Shown: in pieces, positions 51,838 through 60,737 of the stretch
How the letters are laid out: each line of letters opens with the position of its first letter
Numbering within the stretch: position 1 is the stretch's first letter
Source: Atopobium sp. oral taxon 810 str. F0209
GTDB taxonomy: Bacteria; Actinomycetota; Coriobacteriia; Coriobacteriales; Atopobiaceae
Reading direction: 5' to 3'
DNA length: 64,000 nucleotides
Assembly: GCF_000466405.1 (NCBI RefSeq)
Contig: NZ_KE952948.1
Location: forward strand, 1 to 64,000
Notes under the pieces: generated by a model
Seen by the model: the letters and a program-made list of their open reading frames with translations, nothing else
Told to the model about the DNA's origin: nothing
Database searches by the model: none
Translations under genes and position numbers: made by a program

Positions 51838-53355
51838 TTAATGCTTACGGTAAAAGGCTGCAAGATCGGCATCCATTGCCTCAAGCGTGGGAACATCCAC
51901 ATAGGCCATATGACCACAGCCATAGCGATGGAATTCTACGCGTTGCTTGATTTCATCAGAGAGGAACTGTGCAGAGAGATCATGGACAACATTCCAATAG
52001 GTTGTCGCTGCATCGTAGCGACCACCAAGCACGCACATCTTGATAGTAGGATCGCGACGCAAAGCACAGGCGATATCAATGGCAACGTTGGGAGCACCGA
52101 CTTTTTCACCCGTACCAGGAGCCTCGTGCTCCCAGTCCCATTTCATACCAACACGCTCATAGTTGTTGTCAAGATAGCGAGCAGGACTACGATAGCCCAA
52201 GCTATCACGTAGGAAGGTACGGAAGGCATTGTTCCAGACAGCATTAACCGCATCGTCAGCGGCATCCTCACCTGCAATCCAGTCAGGAGTTTGCTGATAG
52301 CTTGGCGCATCAGATACAAAACGCATATCGAGACGGCCACAAACTTTGCCCTCGTCTGCCAAGATATGCCTACGGAAATCCTCCAGCGATACACGTAGAT
52401 GGCGAGAGGCGATGTAGTCAGCAGACAGACCAATAAGCTCGGACATCTGCTCGGCCACCTTGCGTTCGCGCTCCTTGCCTAGGCGGTCTCCAACAAGCAA
52501 AGCGGGGGCATAAACCTCGTCAGAAAAGCTCATTGCCTTGTCAAACCAGCTGTCTACATCAATATCTTTGCCTGCACGGCCAAAGAACTGTGCTGTTGCA
52601 GCAAATGTTGGCAGCATGCCCAAGTAATACAGATCCTCGCCAGGTAGGGTCTGTACCCAATCCCAAATTGCAGACAGCATGGTCACACCAGTCAACTTGA
52701 CGCCACGCTCGCCCAAAAGACGCATCAATACCGCATTGCGGACAGTGCCGTAGGACTCACCCAACAAATACAATGGACTTGCCCAGCGACCCTCACGCTC
52801 TAGCCAATCAGTAATAGCACGGCAAAAAGCATCAGCATCCCCATCAACACCAAAGAGCGACTTGGGTTCTGCATCTGCAGCAACTGGTGAAAAACCCGTA
52901 CCCGGTGCGTCAAAAAAGACAAGGTCAGAATATTTCAACAGGGTATGAGGATTGTCAGTCACAGGAGCAGATGAATATAGGTGGTCAGTACCTGAGGTCT
53001 CTACGCGCAGCGGACCAAAGCCACCAAAGTTGATAGGCACAGATGCACAACCAGGACCGCCGTTAAAAAGGAAGGTCACCGGACGCGTGGGATCAGATTT
53101 ACCCTCAGCATCAACTGCAACATACGCAAGATGAAACATCTGAGCCGTCAGGCGACCCGTATCATCACGCACGTCGGCGTGGCCTGCCGTGGCGATGTAA
53201 TCGATAGTTTCCCCCTCACCCTTCCAGCTAAGGTGCTGGGATACAGCCTCAGGTACAGGCACAGTTCCCGAACCCTGAGCCACCCAAAAGTCACTCTTTT
53301 TTGCGGGGGTTGCGGCAGGCGTAGCCACCAGCTTTCCCTCAGTTTCTTCTGCCAT
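51838..53355 (-). CDS. S10-family serine carboxypeptidase-like protein
   Basis: Protein of 505 aa. Family motifs are FLFNGGPGCASVPINFGGFGP, FFDAPGTGFSP, the nucleophile LLGESYGT and the catalytic His in GCGHMAYVD, with Asp in VLGGRYDAAT. These match bacterial S10 peptidases. No signal peptide is evident, so it is probably cytoplasmic and may trim peptides from the C-terminal end. The ATG at 53355 follows AAGGAGG; an upstream ATG adds 15 residues. The gene upstream on this strand is far away. Confidence 0.9.
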   Translation of the reverse strand: MAEETEGKLVATPAATPAKKSDFWVAQGSGTVPVPEAVSQHLSWKGEGETIDYIATAGHADVRDDTGRLTAQMFHLAYVAVDAEGKSDPTRPVTFLFNGGPGCASVPINFGGFGPLRVETSGTDHLYSSAPVTDNPHTLLKYSDLVFFDAPGTGFSPVAADAEPKSLFGVDGDADAFCRAITDWLEREGRWASPLYLLGESYGTVRNAVLMRLLGERGVKLTGVTMLSAIWDWVQTLPGEDLYYLGMLPTFAATAQFFGRAGKDIDVDSWFDKAMSFSDEVYAPALLVGDRLGKERERKVAEQMSELIGLSADYIASRHLRVSLEDFRRHILADEGKVCGRLDMRFVSDAPSYQQTPDWIAGEDAADDAVNAVWNNAFRTFLRDSLGYRSPARYLDNNYERVGMKWDWEHEAPGTGEKVGAPNVAIDIACALRRDPTIKMCVLGGRYDAATTYWNVVHDLSAQFLSDEIKQRVEFHRYGCGHMAYVDVPTLEAMDADLAAFYRKH

Positions 53356-53594
53356 ATGAGCCTCCTTAAAATCGCGCCGAAGCGCATCTCTTGTCGACAA
53401 ACACTATAGAGCAGACAAGCAAAACTCGACCTGCCATCCGCACTTCTTCTCTGCATCTACGGGTCTCAACTTGCCCCGCCCCTACAAAAAGATAAAATTA
53501 TAGATTCAGTGTGCGCTAACACTCGCTTCACACATAGTTTAAATACAGCATGTTGCTTGATGTCTGCGCAGGTAGATACGTTGTTTGGAGCGTC

Positions 53595-55946
53595 ATGAGC
53601 ATAGCTAATATGCCTGTTGAGGGACCTTCAAAGACCCCTTTGGGATCCGTCAAAGACTTTTCTCGCAAAAAAAGTCACACACATAAGGCGGCACGTGGAA
53701 ATGCGGGCATTCCGTTTTCTATGGGTATGGTGTTAGTAACCTTAGGCGTTGTCTACGGCGACATCGGCACGAGTCCCATGTACACCATGAAGGCAATCAT
53801 GGAGGGTAACGGCGGACTCAAAACCATGAGTAGTGATGTGGTTTTGGGTGCTTTGTCTCTACTGATTTGGACCATCACCTTAATTACAACGGTGAAATAC
53901 GTCCTTATTGCCATGAAAGCAGACAACCACAACGAGGGCGGTATTTTTGCTCTCTACAGTCTCGTGAGGCGCTGTAGCAAGTGGCTGCTCTTCCCTGCTA
54001 TGGTAGGTGGAGCAGCACTGTTGGCAGATGGCATCCTCACTCCTGCCGTCACCGTAACCACAGCTATTGAGGGTCTGCGCACCATTGAGGCAGTCTACAA
54101 CATCATTGGTGATAATCAACATATTGTTATTGGTATCACCATTACCATTCTCTGCGCACTTTTTATGATTCAACGCGCAGGTACCTCTACCATCGGCAAA
54201 GCCTTTGGTCCAGTCATGACTCTATGGTTTGGCTTTTTGGCAGCCATCGGTTTGATGAATATCATTACTACAGGGAATTGGGGGGTGCTGCGCGCACTCA
54301 ATCCTATGCGTGGTGTTATCTTCCTTTTCTCAGATATCAATGCAGCAGGTCTCATGGTGCTGGGTAATGTCTTCCTCTGCACCACTGGTGCTGAAGCACT
54401 GTATTCAGATATGGGCCATGTTGGTAAGTCAAACATCTATGCAAGCTGGCCTTTTGTAAAGCTCTGCTTGATTCTCAACTACCTAGGTCAGGGCGCCTTT
54501 ATTTTGGCAAACAGAGGTAACACTGGTTTGTATGGCATTGAACAGCTCAATCCCTTCTTCGAGATGGTGCCCGAAAACCTCCGCGTATTTGCCGTCATTC
54601 TTTCAACCTTGGCTGCTATCATCGCTTCTCAGGCACTCATTACTGGCTCTTTCTCCATCGTTAGTGAGGCTATTCACCTCAACCTCATGCCCCACCTCAA
54701 GATCACCTATCCCTCCAATACTAAAGGCCAGCTCTACATTCCTTTGGTCAACACCATTATCTGGATTGGTTGCATCTTTGTTGTTTTGCTCTTTAGGACA
54801 TCCAGTCATATGGAAGCCGCATACGGTCTAGCAATTACAGCAACTATGCTCATGACCACCGTTTTGCTTTTTGTCTACCTCCATACCATCCGCCACAAGC
54901 CACTTATTGCCTATGTGTTCCTTGCCTTCTTTATTGCACTTGAGGCTATGTTCTTCGTCTCTAGCCTGACAAAATTCCTACATGGCGGCTATTTCACGGT
55001 ACTAATGGCGGCGGCAATTTTCTTTGTCATGTATGTATGGCGCCGCGGCACCGCTATCGAACGTACGCAGACGGTCTATTTGCCAGTCAACAAGTACATC
55101 GACCAGCTCCGTGACCTTAGTCATGACGAAAGCTATCCTCTCACAGCAGACAATCTGGTGTTCCTTACTAACGATTCCAGCCCTGATAAGCTTGACCGAG
55201 ACATTCTCTATTCAATTTTGGACAAGCAGCCCAAACGCGCCCGCGCGTACTACTTCCTTAACGTGAAGGTTACTGACGAGCCCCGCACGCTTTCGTACTC
55301 AGTTAACAATTTTGGCACCGATTTTGTCTTTAAGGTACAGCTACGTCTGGGCTTCCGTGTTAATCAGCGCGTTAACCAGTACCTTTATCAGATTGTCTCT
55401 GAGCTCGTGGAGTCTGGTCAGCTGGCTCCGCAACCACATCGCTACTCTATTTACCGTAATACCAGCAGTATTGGTGACTTCCGTTTTTGCATGCTGCGCA
55501 AGGAGATTTCACCTGAATCCGAGATCTCAGGTGGCAACGCTGGCATCTTGACGGTAAAGTACGCTATCCGCCGTTTCTGCGGCTCCCCCGCCCGTTGGTA
55601 TGGTCTGGAAAACTCTTCCAATATCATCGAATACGTGCCACTGTTTGCCAAGGCAAAGCACACACACAAGCTTACCCGCGAACCTTACAAGCGCACCACC
55701 AAGCGTGGCAATACCGCATCTTCTGCGCCAGTTGTTGCTATCCCTGAAGTCAAAGTTGAGGAAGAAGAAAGCGATGTCTTTAGCGACGAGCTACGCAAAG
55801 CTCGCGAGGAAGCAACGCAAGCCGCAGCTACCACCCTTATCGGTGGCGATACCGCAAGCTTCCAACCACTTGTAATTGACGAAGATACCGAAGATGATGC
55901 TCTGCTTGCCGATGGCGAACTAGGCCGCGAAGAAGACATCGACTAA
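53595..55946 (+). CDS. kup: KUP-family potassium uptake protein
   Basis: Potassium-proton symporter of 783 aa. The first membrane segment holds the KUP signature VVYGDIGTSPMYTMKAIM, and about twelve helices end near residue 480. A long cytoplasmic C-terminal domain follows, ending in an acidic stretch. The ATG at 53595 has TTTGGAGC upstream; a frame 15 codons longer has no site. No c-di-AMP riboswitch is recognisable in the 190 bp before it. It is transcribed alone and ends at the large repeat region. Confidence 0.93.
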   Translation: MSIANMPVEGPSKTPLGSVKDFSRKKSHTHKAARGNAGIPFSMGMVLVTLGVVYGDIGTSPMYTMKAIMEGNGGLKTMSSDVVLGALSLLIWTITLITTVKYVLIAMKADNHNEGGIFALYSLVRRCSKWLLFPAMVGGAALLADGILTPAVTVTTAIEGLRTIEAVYNIIGDNQHIVIGITITILCALFMIQRAGTSTIGKAFGPVMTLWFGFLAAIGLMNIITTGNWGVLRALNPMRGVIFLFSDINAAGLMVLGNVFLCTTGAEALYSDMGHVGKSNIYASWPFVKLCLILNYLGQGAFILANRGNTGLYGIEQLNPFFEMVPENLRVFAVILSTLAAIIASQALITGSFSIVSEAIHLNLMPHLKITYPSNTKGQLYIPLVNTIIWIGCIFVVLLFRTSSHMEAAYGLAITATMLMTTVLLFVYLHTIRHKPLIAYVFLAFFIALEAMFFVSSLTKFLHGGYFTVLMAAAIFFVMYVWRRGTAIERTQTVYLPVNKYIDQLRDLSHDESYPLTADNLVFLTNDSSPDKLDRDILYSILDKQPKRARAYYFLNVKVTDEPRTLSYSVNNFGTDFVFKVQLRLGFRVNQRVNQYLYQIVSELVESGQLAPQPHRYSIYRNTSSIGDFRFCMLRKEISPESEISGGNAGILTVKYAIRRFCGSPARWYGLENSSNIIEYVPLFAKAKHTHKLTREPYKRTTKRGNTASSAPVVAIPEVKVEEEESDVFSDELRKAREEATQAAATTLIGGDTASFQPLVIDEDTEDDALLADGELGREEDID

Positions 55947-56632
55947 ACGCACATATACATGCGTACGCTGCGTACGTGCCGTTTTGCCGCCTGCATATGT
56001 AAGGTAAGCCACCCTTTCATATGCAGACGGCATTCTTTCTGCGCAGGAGGTTTGCTTCTTCTCGGCAAACATCAGTCCATCATACGGACAACGCAATCCT
56101 TATACCTATAGGCGGTTCAATAGCGTCGCGCGTTCCCGTAAACGGTTCAAAACCGTCCCCAACCCCCCCACACAAACGGTTCAAAAGCGTCGCTCTGCTT
56201 CAATAAAAGCGCTGCTTACCTTTTTGCTGAGGGTGCCTCTTGAACCGTTTGCAGATAAAAGGATGCTTCTTGAACCCGTTGTCTTCCATTTAATGCAGAC
56301 GGTTCAAAACCGTACCAAACGGCCGAAGAATGCCCAGGTAAAAATTGGCGCAAGGGCACATATTGAACCCGATGCGGATAAAAGGGTGCATTGTGAACCG
56401 CCTGCAGGGAAAGCGTGGTTGGAAAGGCACTTCTTGAACCCGTTGTCTTCTATTTAATGCAGACGGTTCAAAAGCGTACCCAACCGCCGAAGAATGCCCA
56501 GGTAAAATTTGTCGCAAGGGCGCTTATTGAACCCGATGCACGCAAAAAGGCGCATATTGAACCCGATACGAAGAAACTGCAACTAGGGCTATAGCAAAAC
56601 CTGCGACGAAGACTACGAGACCTGCTGGAAGG
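55947..56632. repeat. Large intergenic GGTTCA repeat region with 164-bp tandem duplication
   Basis: No gene is supported between kup and the convergent citrate synthase gene. Direct GGTTCAA units lie at 56114, 56144 and 56178; inverted TTGAACC at 56240 and 56270 (30 bp apart). A block of about 140 bp starting near 56266 is repeated near 56430 with an exact 164-bp offset: GGTTCAA 56301/56465 and TTGAACC 56270/56434, 56363/56527 and 56393/56557. Many units can fold, such as ACGGTT-CAA-AACCGT. GCCGAAGAATG (56322, 56486) also occurs in the 37.9-kb array. Confidence 0.8.
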
Positions 56633-58258
56633 TTAGCGCTCAGCAAGGGGCACATAGGCTTGGTTGGTCATATAGGAGTTATAAGCAGGACGAATAATAC
56701 GAGCAGCACCATACATTTCTTCCATGCGATGTGACGCCCATCCAGCCAGGCGCGCAAGCGCAAAAATAGGCGTATAGAGCTCTTCAGGTACACCAAGCAT
56801 CGAATAGACGAAGCCCGAATACAGGTCAATGTTGGCACAGATCGCCTTGTCTGTACCACGAACTTCTTTCATGAGTTCAGGCCCAATGCGTTCGATGGAT
56901 TCGATGAGACCCAGTCGTCCATCATCACCCTTTTTGTGAGCAAGTTTTTCAGCATAGGCACGCACAACCTCAGCGCGAGGATCGGTCTTGGAATAAACCG
57001 CATGTCCCAAGCCATAAATCAAGCCGCTGCCATCAAAGACCTCACCTTTGAGAATGCGTGTAAGATAGCTTGCTAACTCGTCCTCGTCATCCCAATGATT
57101 CACGTTTTGAGCAATGTCATCAATCATGCGCGACACCTGCGCATTTGCACCGCCATGTTTGGGACCTTTAAGCGAACCGAGTGCGCCAGCATAGGCAGAA
57201 TAGGCATCTGTTGCCGAAGATGACAATACACGGCAAGTAAAGGTTGAGTTGTTACCGCCACCATGTTCGGCGTGTAGCATAAGCATAACGTCGAGCATAC
57301 GTGCTTCATCAACACTAAAGCCCTCATCGCCACGAAGAATATCAAGGACCGTTTCAGCCATGGAGTAATCTTCACGTGCAGGCGGCACCAATAGCTGGCG
57401 ATTTTCCTCGGATGCACGATATGCCTCGGAGGCAACCGCCGCCACACGCGGCCAGCGACCAAGCAATGACACTGCCACGTCAATCTCGTGTTCGGGCGAG
57501 GTATCATCAGGTATTGGGTCAAAGGCATACAGCATGAGCGTTGCACGCTGTAGCACGTTCATAATGGAATGGCTGTAAGTCGCTCGTGGAAAGCTACGTA
57601 AAAAACCATCTGGCAGCTGGCGTCTCATACCGATGCGAGCCTTGAAATCAGCTAACTCATCGGCGGAGGGCAGAGCGCCAGAAAGCAACAGGTATGCAAT
57701 CTCTTCATAGCCAAAACGATCTTCATCAGTTGCGCCATGTACTAAATCAGCGATATCGTAGCCGCGCAGGGTCAGACGTCCTTCATCAGGCACCACCCAG
57801 CCATCAACTTTGTTGTATCCATGTACATTAGAAATTGTGGTCAAGCCCACCAAAACGCCTGAACCATCAGAATTGCGCAAGCCACGTTTGACATCGTAGC
57901 GCTGATAAAGCTTTGCAGGCACCTTATCGACTTTATCCATGCCATGATAAAGCTGATCGGCAACACCTGTGGTACCCATCACTTCAGATGGCATAGGGTA
58001 CGGGTCGCGCATATGCTCAAATGCTGAGGTGCCCGTCTCAGTCAGACGACGCCGTACCGACTCACCCAAAGGTGTATCAAGACCACCACCTGCCTCAATG
58101 CGCTTTACACGCTTTAAGCGACGAGTAATTTCGCGCATATCTTGGTCAGCACGCTCATCAGCAGGCATGCTGTGAGCGCTCTGCTTGTCATGAATTTTAT
58201 TGATAGCTGTGTCGTTCTTTTTTTTGTTGTTCTTTTTTTCTGCTTCATTTGCGGCCAT
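56633..58258 (-). CDS. gltA: Citrate synthase with extended N terminus
   Basis: Condenses acetyl-CoA and oxaloacetate; 541 aa, about 100 longer than typical enzymes. Residues of about 1-130 are charged and Lys-rich at the start, then lead into YDVKRGLRNSDGSGVLVGLT. The catalytic residues lie in LMLHAEHGGGNNSTF and GLGHAVYSKTDPRA. Many citrate/2-methylcitrate synthases of anaerobes share the GVLVGLTTISNVHGY region, so a methylcitrate activity is possible. AGAGGACC precedes the ATG. The ACT gene lies 14 bp upstream and is probably in the same unit. Confidence 0.93.
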   Translation of the reverse strand: MAANEAEKKNNKKKNDTAINKIHDKQSAHSMPADERADQDMREITRRLKRVKRIEAGGGLDTPLGESVRRRLTETGTSAFEHMRDPYPMPSEVMGTTGVADQLYHGMDKVDKVPAKLYQRYDVKRGLRNSDGSGVLVGLTTISNVHGYNKVDGWVVPDEGRLTLRGYDIADLVHGATDEDRFGYEEIAYLLLSGALPSADELADFKARIGMRRQLPDGFLRSFPRATYSHSIMNVLQRATLMLYAFDPIPDDTSPEHEIDVAVSLLGRWPRVAAVASEAYRASEENRQLLVPPAREDYSMAETVLDILRGDEGFSVDEARMLDVMLMLHAEHGGGNNSTFTCRVLSSSATDAYSAYAGALGSLKGPKHGGANAQVSRMIDDIAQNVNHWDDEDELASYLTRILKGEVFDGSGLIYGLGHAVYSKTDPRAEVVRAYAEKLAHKKGDDGRLGLIESIERIGPELMKEVRGTDKAICANIDLYSGFVYSMLGVPEELYTPIFALARLAGWASHRMEEMYGAARIIRPAYNSYMTNQAYVPLAER

Positions 58259-58272
58259 ACTGGTCCTCTCGC

Positions 58273-58569
58273 CTACAGCCGATACATATAACGAAAGACA
58301 TCCTCACGCTGCAGCATTATCTGCACACCGAGCTGCTCTTGGAGCTCGGCTAGGCGAGATTGGAGATCGGCAAAGTCACTCTCTCCTGCACTTAAATCCA
58401 CCAACATGGTCATTGTAAAAATGCCCTGAAGAATGGTCTGGGAGATATCCAAGATATTGGCATCTGCTTGCGCCAAAACTGCAGAAACTGCCGCAACAAT
58501 GCCAGGACGGTCTGAGCCCAAAACGCTCACCACCGCACGGTTTGTCTGTTCACCCATCTGTGAAGCCAT
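58273..58569 (-). CDS. ACT domain protein (UPF0237 family)
   Basis: Protein of 98 aa holding a single ACT domain: RAVVSVLGSDRPGIVAAVSAVLAQADANILDISQTI followed by the second strand-helix unit. ACT domains bind amino acids or other small ligands and usually regulate enzymes; free-standing members of this family have no firm function. GGAGG precedes the ATG. It is the first gene before citrate synthase, which may mean an amino-acid-linked control of that step, an inference from position only. Confidence 0.9.
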   Translation of the reverse strand: MASQMGEQTNRAVVSVLGSDRPGIVAAVSAVLAQADANILDISQTILQGIFTMTMLVDLSAGESDFADLQSRLAELQEQLGVQIMLQREDVFRYMYRL

Positions 58570-58762
58570 AGCCCATCCTCCTCAAGTGTGCTGCGATATC
58601 GCACGCTCTGTGTATATCACGTTCAAGCTATGCTATTTTAGCGGCTCCCACGTTCTGCTCATATATGGCTACCTATACTGTTTTTGAAGCGAAACTCTTT
58701 TTGCTTTTAACTGGCACAAGCTGCACGTTTATAACATGCATTACAAGTGAAGGGGAGTCTAT

Positions 58763-58783
58763 ATGAACGATTTTGAGTGAATG
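58763..58783 (+). other. Five-codon leader ending in TGA at the alcohol dehydrogenase start
   Basis: ATG AAC GAT TTT GAG TGA, preceded by AAGGGGAG, is in frame with the ATG that follows immediately. Relatives of the enzyme commonly begin MNxFExxSPTK, so the TGA sits where a residue such as Trp would be expected. The ribosome-binding site serves the leader, not the downstream ATG. Confidence 0.65.
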
Positions 58784-59953
58784 TCACCTACAAAGTTTAT
58801 CTTTGGACACAATGCTGAGAAAAAAGTGGGTGCATGGGCGGCTGACGAAGGGTACAAAAAGGCTCTTGTGCTGTATGGCAAAGGTCATGTTGTACGTTCT
58901 GGTTTGCTAGATACCGTATTAACCTCACTTGACAAAGCAAGTATTGCTCATGTCGAGCTGGGCGGCGTGCGTCCCAACCCTGAAGTTAATCTCGTGCGCC
59001 AAGCGGTTGAGCTTGCACGTAGTAAGCAGGTCGACTTTGTGCTCGCCGTAGGTGGAGGCTCCGTGATTGACACTGCCAAAGCTTGCGCCATAACTGTCCC
59101 CAATGATTGGGACGTATGGGAATATTTTGCTCATGGCAATCCTTTACCCAAAGTTAAGGCATTAGCTGTGGCAAATGTACTAACCATTCCCGCTGCGGGC
59201 TCTGAGGCCTCAAACTCCTGTGTCATTTCTAATGATGAGCTGGGCATCAAAAAAGGAATCAACAGCGATATTATCCGCTGCAAAGCAGCCTTTATGAACC
59301 CTGAGCTCACGCTAAGCCTGCCTGCTTATCAAACTTTTGCAGGTGTCACCGATCTGATGATTCATATCATTGAGCGTGCATTTTCTGCCTCTGGTGACGT
59401 ACCTGTAACTGATGGTATCGCTTTTTCCCTGCTGCGTACCATCCGTTCGGCAGCTCTTGTGGTGCTACGCGATCCTAACAATTACGACGCGCGCGCCAGC
59501 CTGATGTGGGCATCAACATTGGCTCATAATGGTCTGTGCGGTAATGGCCGCGCTGAGGATTGGTCATCTCATGGCATGGAGCACGTCTTGTCCGCTGTAA
59601 AGACCGAAGTTACCCATGGTGCCGGCCTTGCCGTTATTGTTCCTGCTTGGCTACGTCATTGTTGCAAGCAAAACCCTACACGCATAGCACGTTTAGGTGC
59701 AGAGGTCTTTGGTGTTGCTCAGACTGGCTCCCTCGAAACCGATGCTCTAGCCGCAATTGATGCTCTACAGGATTTTTTCTGCACGATTGGCATGCCTCGC
59801 TATCTTGATGAGTTTGGCTTTGTTCCTGCAGATGTAGATCAGCTGGTAGAAGGTCTACGCGCTACTAAAGGCGATCATTTGGGTTCGTTCAAACGAATGA
59901 ATATGGATGATGTACGCGCTATTTATAGTTCTGCTTTTGCAACTCAAGACTAG
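58781..59953 (+). CDS. Iron-containing alcohol dehydrogenase (butanol dehydrogenase type)
   Basis: NAD(P)-dependent group III alcohol dehydrogenase of 390 aa as written. The nucleotide-binding part contains AVGGGSVIDTAKA. Metal ligands are expected in TDLMIHIIERAF, SSHGMEHVLSAV and VTHGAGLAVIVPAW. It resembles YqdH/BdhA-type enzymes reducing aldehydes during fermentation. Translation probably begins at the ATG at 58763, but an in-frame TGA at codon 6 interrupts it; the ATG at 58781 follows without a gap, so reinitiation or readthrough may be needed. A clear terminator follows the stop. Confidence 0.9.
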   Translation: MSPTKFIFGHNAEKKVGAWAADEGYKKALVLYGKGHVVRSGLLDTVLTSLDKASIAHVELGGVRPNPEVNLVRQAVELARSKQVDFVLAVGGGSVIDTAKACAITVPNDWDVWEYFAHGNPLPKVKALAVANVLTIPAAGSEASNSCVISNDELGIKKGINSDIIRCKAAFMNPELTLSLPAYQTFAGVTDLMIHIIERAFSASGDVPVTDGIAFSLLRTIRSAALVVLRDPNNYDARASLMWASTLAHNGLCGNGRAEDWSSHGMEHVLSAVKTEVTHGAGLAVIVPAWLRHCCKQNPTRIARLGAEVFGVAQTGSLETDALAAIDALQDFFCTIGMPRYLDEFGFVPADVDQLVEGLRATKGDHLGSFKRMNMDDVRAIYSSAFATQD

Positions 59954-59991
59954 CAGACCTGTCGCCGTCAACCACACATTCAGCTAAGCAA

Positions 59992-60029
59992 ATAGCCGCG
60001 AGCCCTCAGCAGAGTCGCGGCTATTTTTA
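59992..60029 (+). terminator. Alcohol dehydrogenase terminator
   Basis: ATAGCCGCGA (59992-60001) pairs with TCGCGGCTAT (60015-60024), followed by TTTT and further A/T. Confidence 0.9.
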
Positions 60030-60116
60030 TAAAAAGCTGTCTGGCGCAAAGACACTAGCGGTCCCACCAGCTTTTTAACTCGCGTCATCTATGAAGTAAC
60101 GCAGAGTCTTCAGCTG

Positions 60117-60617
60117 CTAGTTGTCTTCTGGATTTTCTCCTTCGGAAGCCACAAAGAGCATGGTAACATCCTCTGGCGTCTTGTCCAAAGCAACCGAAAG
60201 CTCGGTAAGCGAACGCTTGCGCGCTTTTTTGAGAATGCGCTCATAGGCTACGGGCGGTTTTTTGCCAGCTGCTTTGAGATCCTCAATACGCTGACGGAAA
60301 GTTTTGACAATACGCACGGAATCGCGGCAATCCCCATAGCGAATCTCATCGGTAAAGTACTGTTCTTCAAGGGCATTACTGCGCTCTTTATGGGACTCAG
60401 GCGCCATCGTAGGATAATCATCGATAATCTCGGCAGCCTCATCATGGCTCAAGATAGGCCGCAAAGTATCTTCGCGCGCAATTGGAAAACTAATACGCAT
60501 AGGATTTCGCTGACCAACAGGAGTCAGCATATAAGAGCTCATTGGCTCATCGACAATCCCTTTGATCTGGCAGACACCTTGACCAGGATGAACGATGAAC
60601 TCTCCAACCTCAAACAT
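60117..60617 (-). CDS. carD: CarD-family transcription factor
   Basis: RNA polymerase-binding regulator of 166 aa. The Tudor-like RNAP interaction domain begins MFEVGEFIVHPGQGVCQIKGI; the C-terminal helical DNA-binding domain includes RIVKTFRQRIEDLKAAGKKP and ERILKKARKRSLTELSVAL. CarD stabilises open complexes, chiefly at rRNA promoters, and is found in actinobacteria and related groups. AGGTGGGGG precedes the ATG. It is monocistronic. Confidence 0.93.
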   Translation of the reverse strand: MFEVGEFIVHPGQGVCQIKGIVDEPMSSYMLTPVGQRNPMRISFPIAREDTLRPILSHDEAAEIIDDYPTMAPESHKERSNALEEQYFTDEIRYGDCRDSVRIVKTFRQRIEDLKAAGKKPPVAYERILKKARKRSLTELSVALDKTPEDVTMLFVASEGENPEDN

Positions 60618-60737
60618 GTATAAACCCCCACCTCAACTGCCAATACTGTTATCAATACTAGCACGCCAAGGCAGAAAAATAATATTTTTTGAGTTTTGCT
60701 CTTACAAAAAGCATCAATTTACGCTATTTTATTACGT

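Noticed and set aside
53401-53594. c-di-AMP (ydaO-type) riboswitch before kup
   Set aside because: The leader is too short and lacks the conserved core of that riboswitch.
56106-56590. Many GGTTCAA sequences that look like tRNA T-arms
   Set aside because: No acceptor, D-arm or anticodon stem can be placed around any of them, and their regular spacing marks them as repeats.
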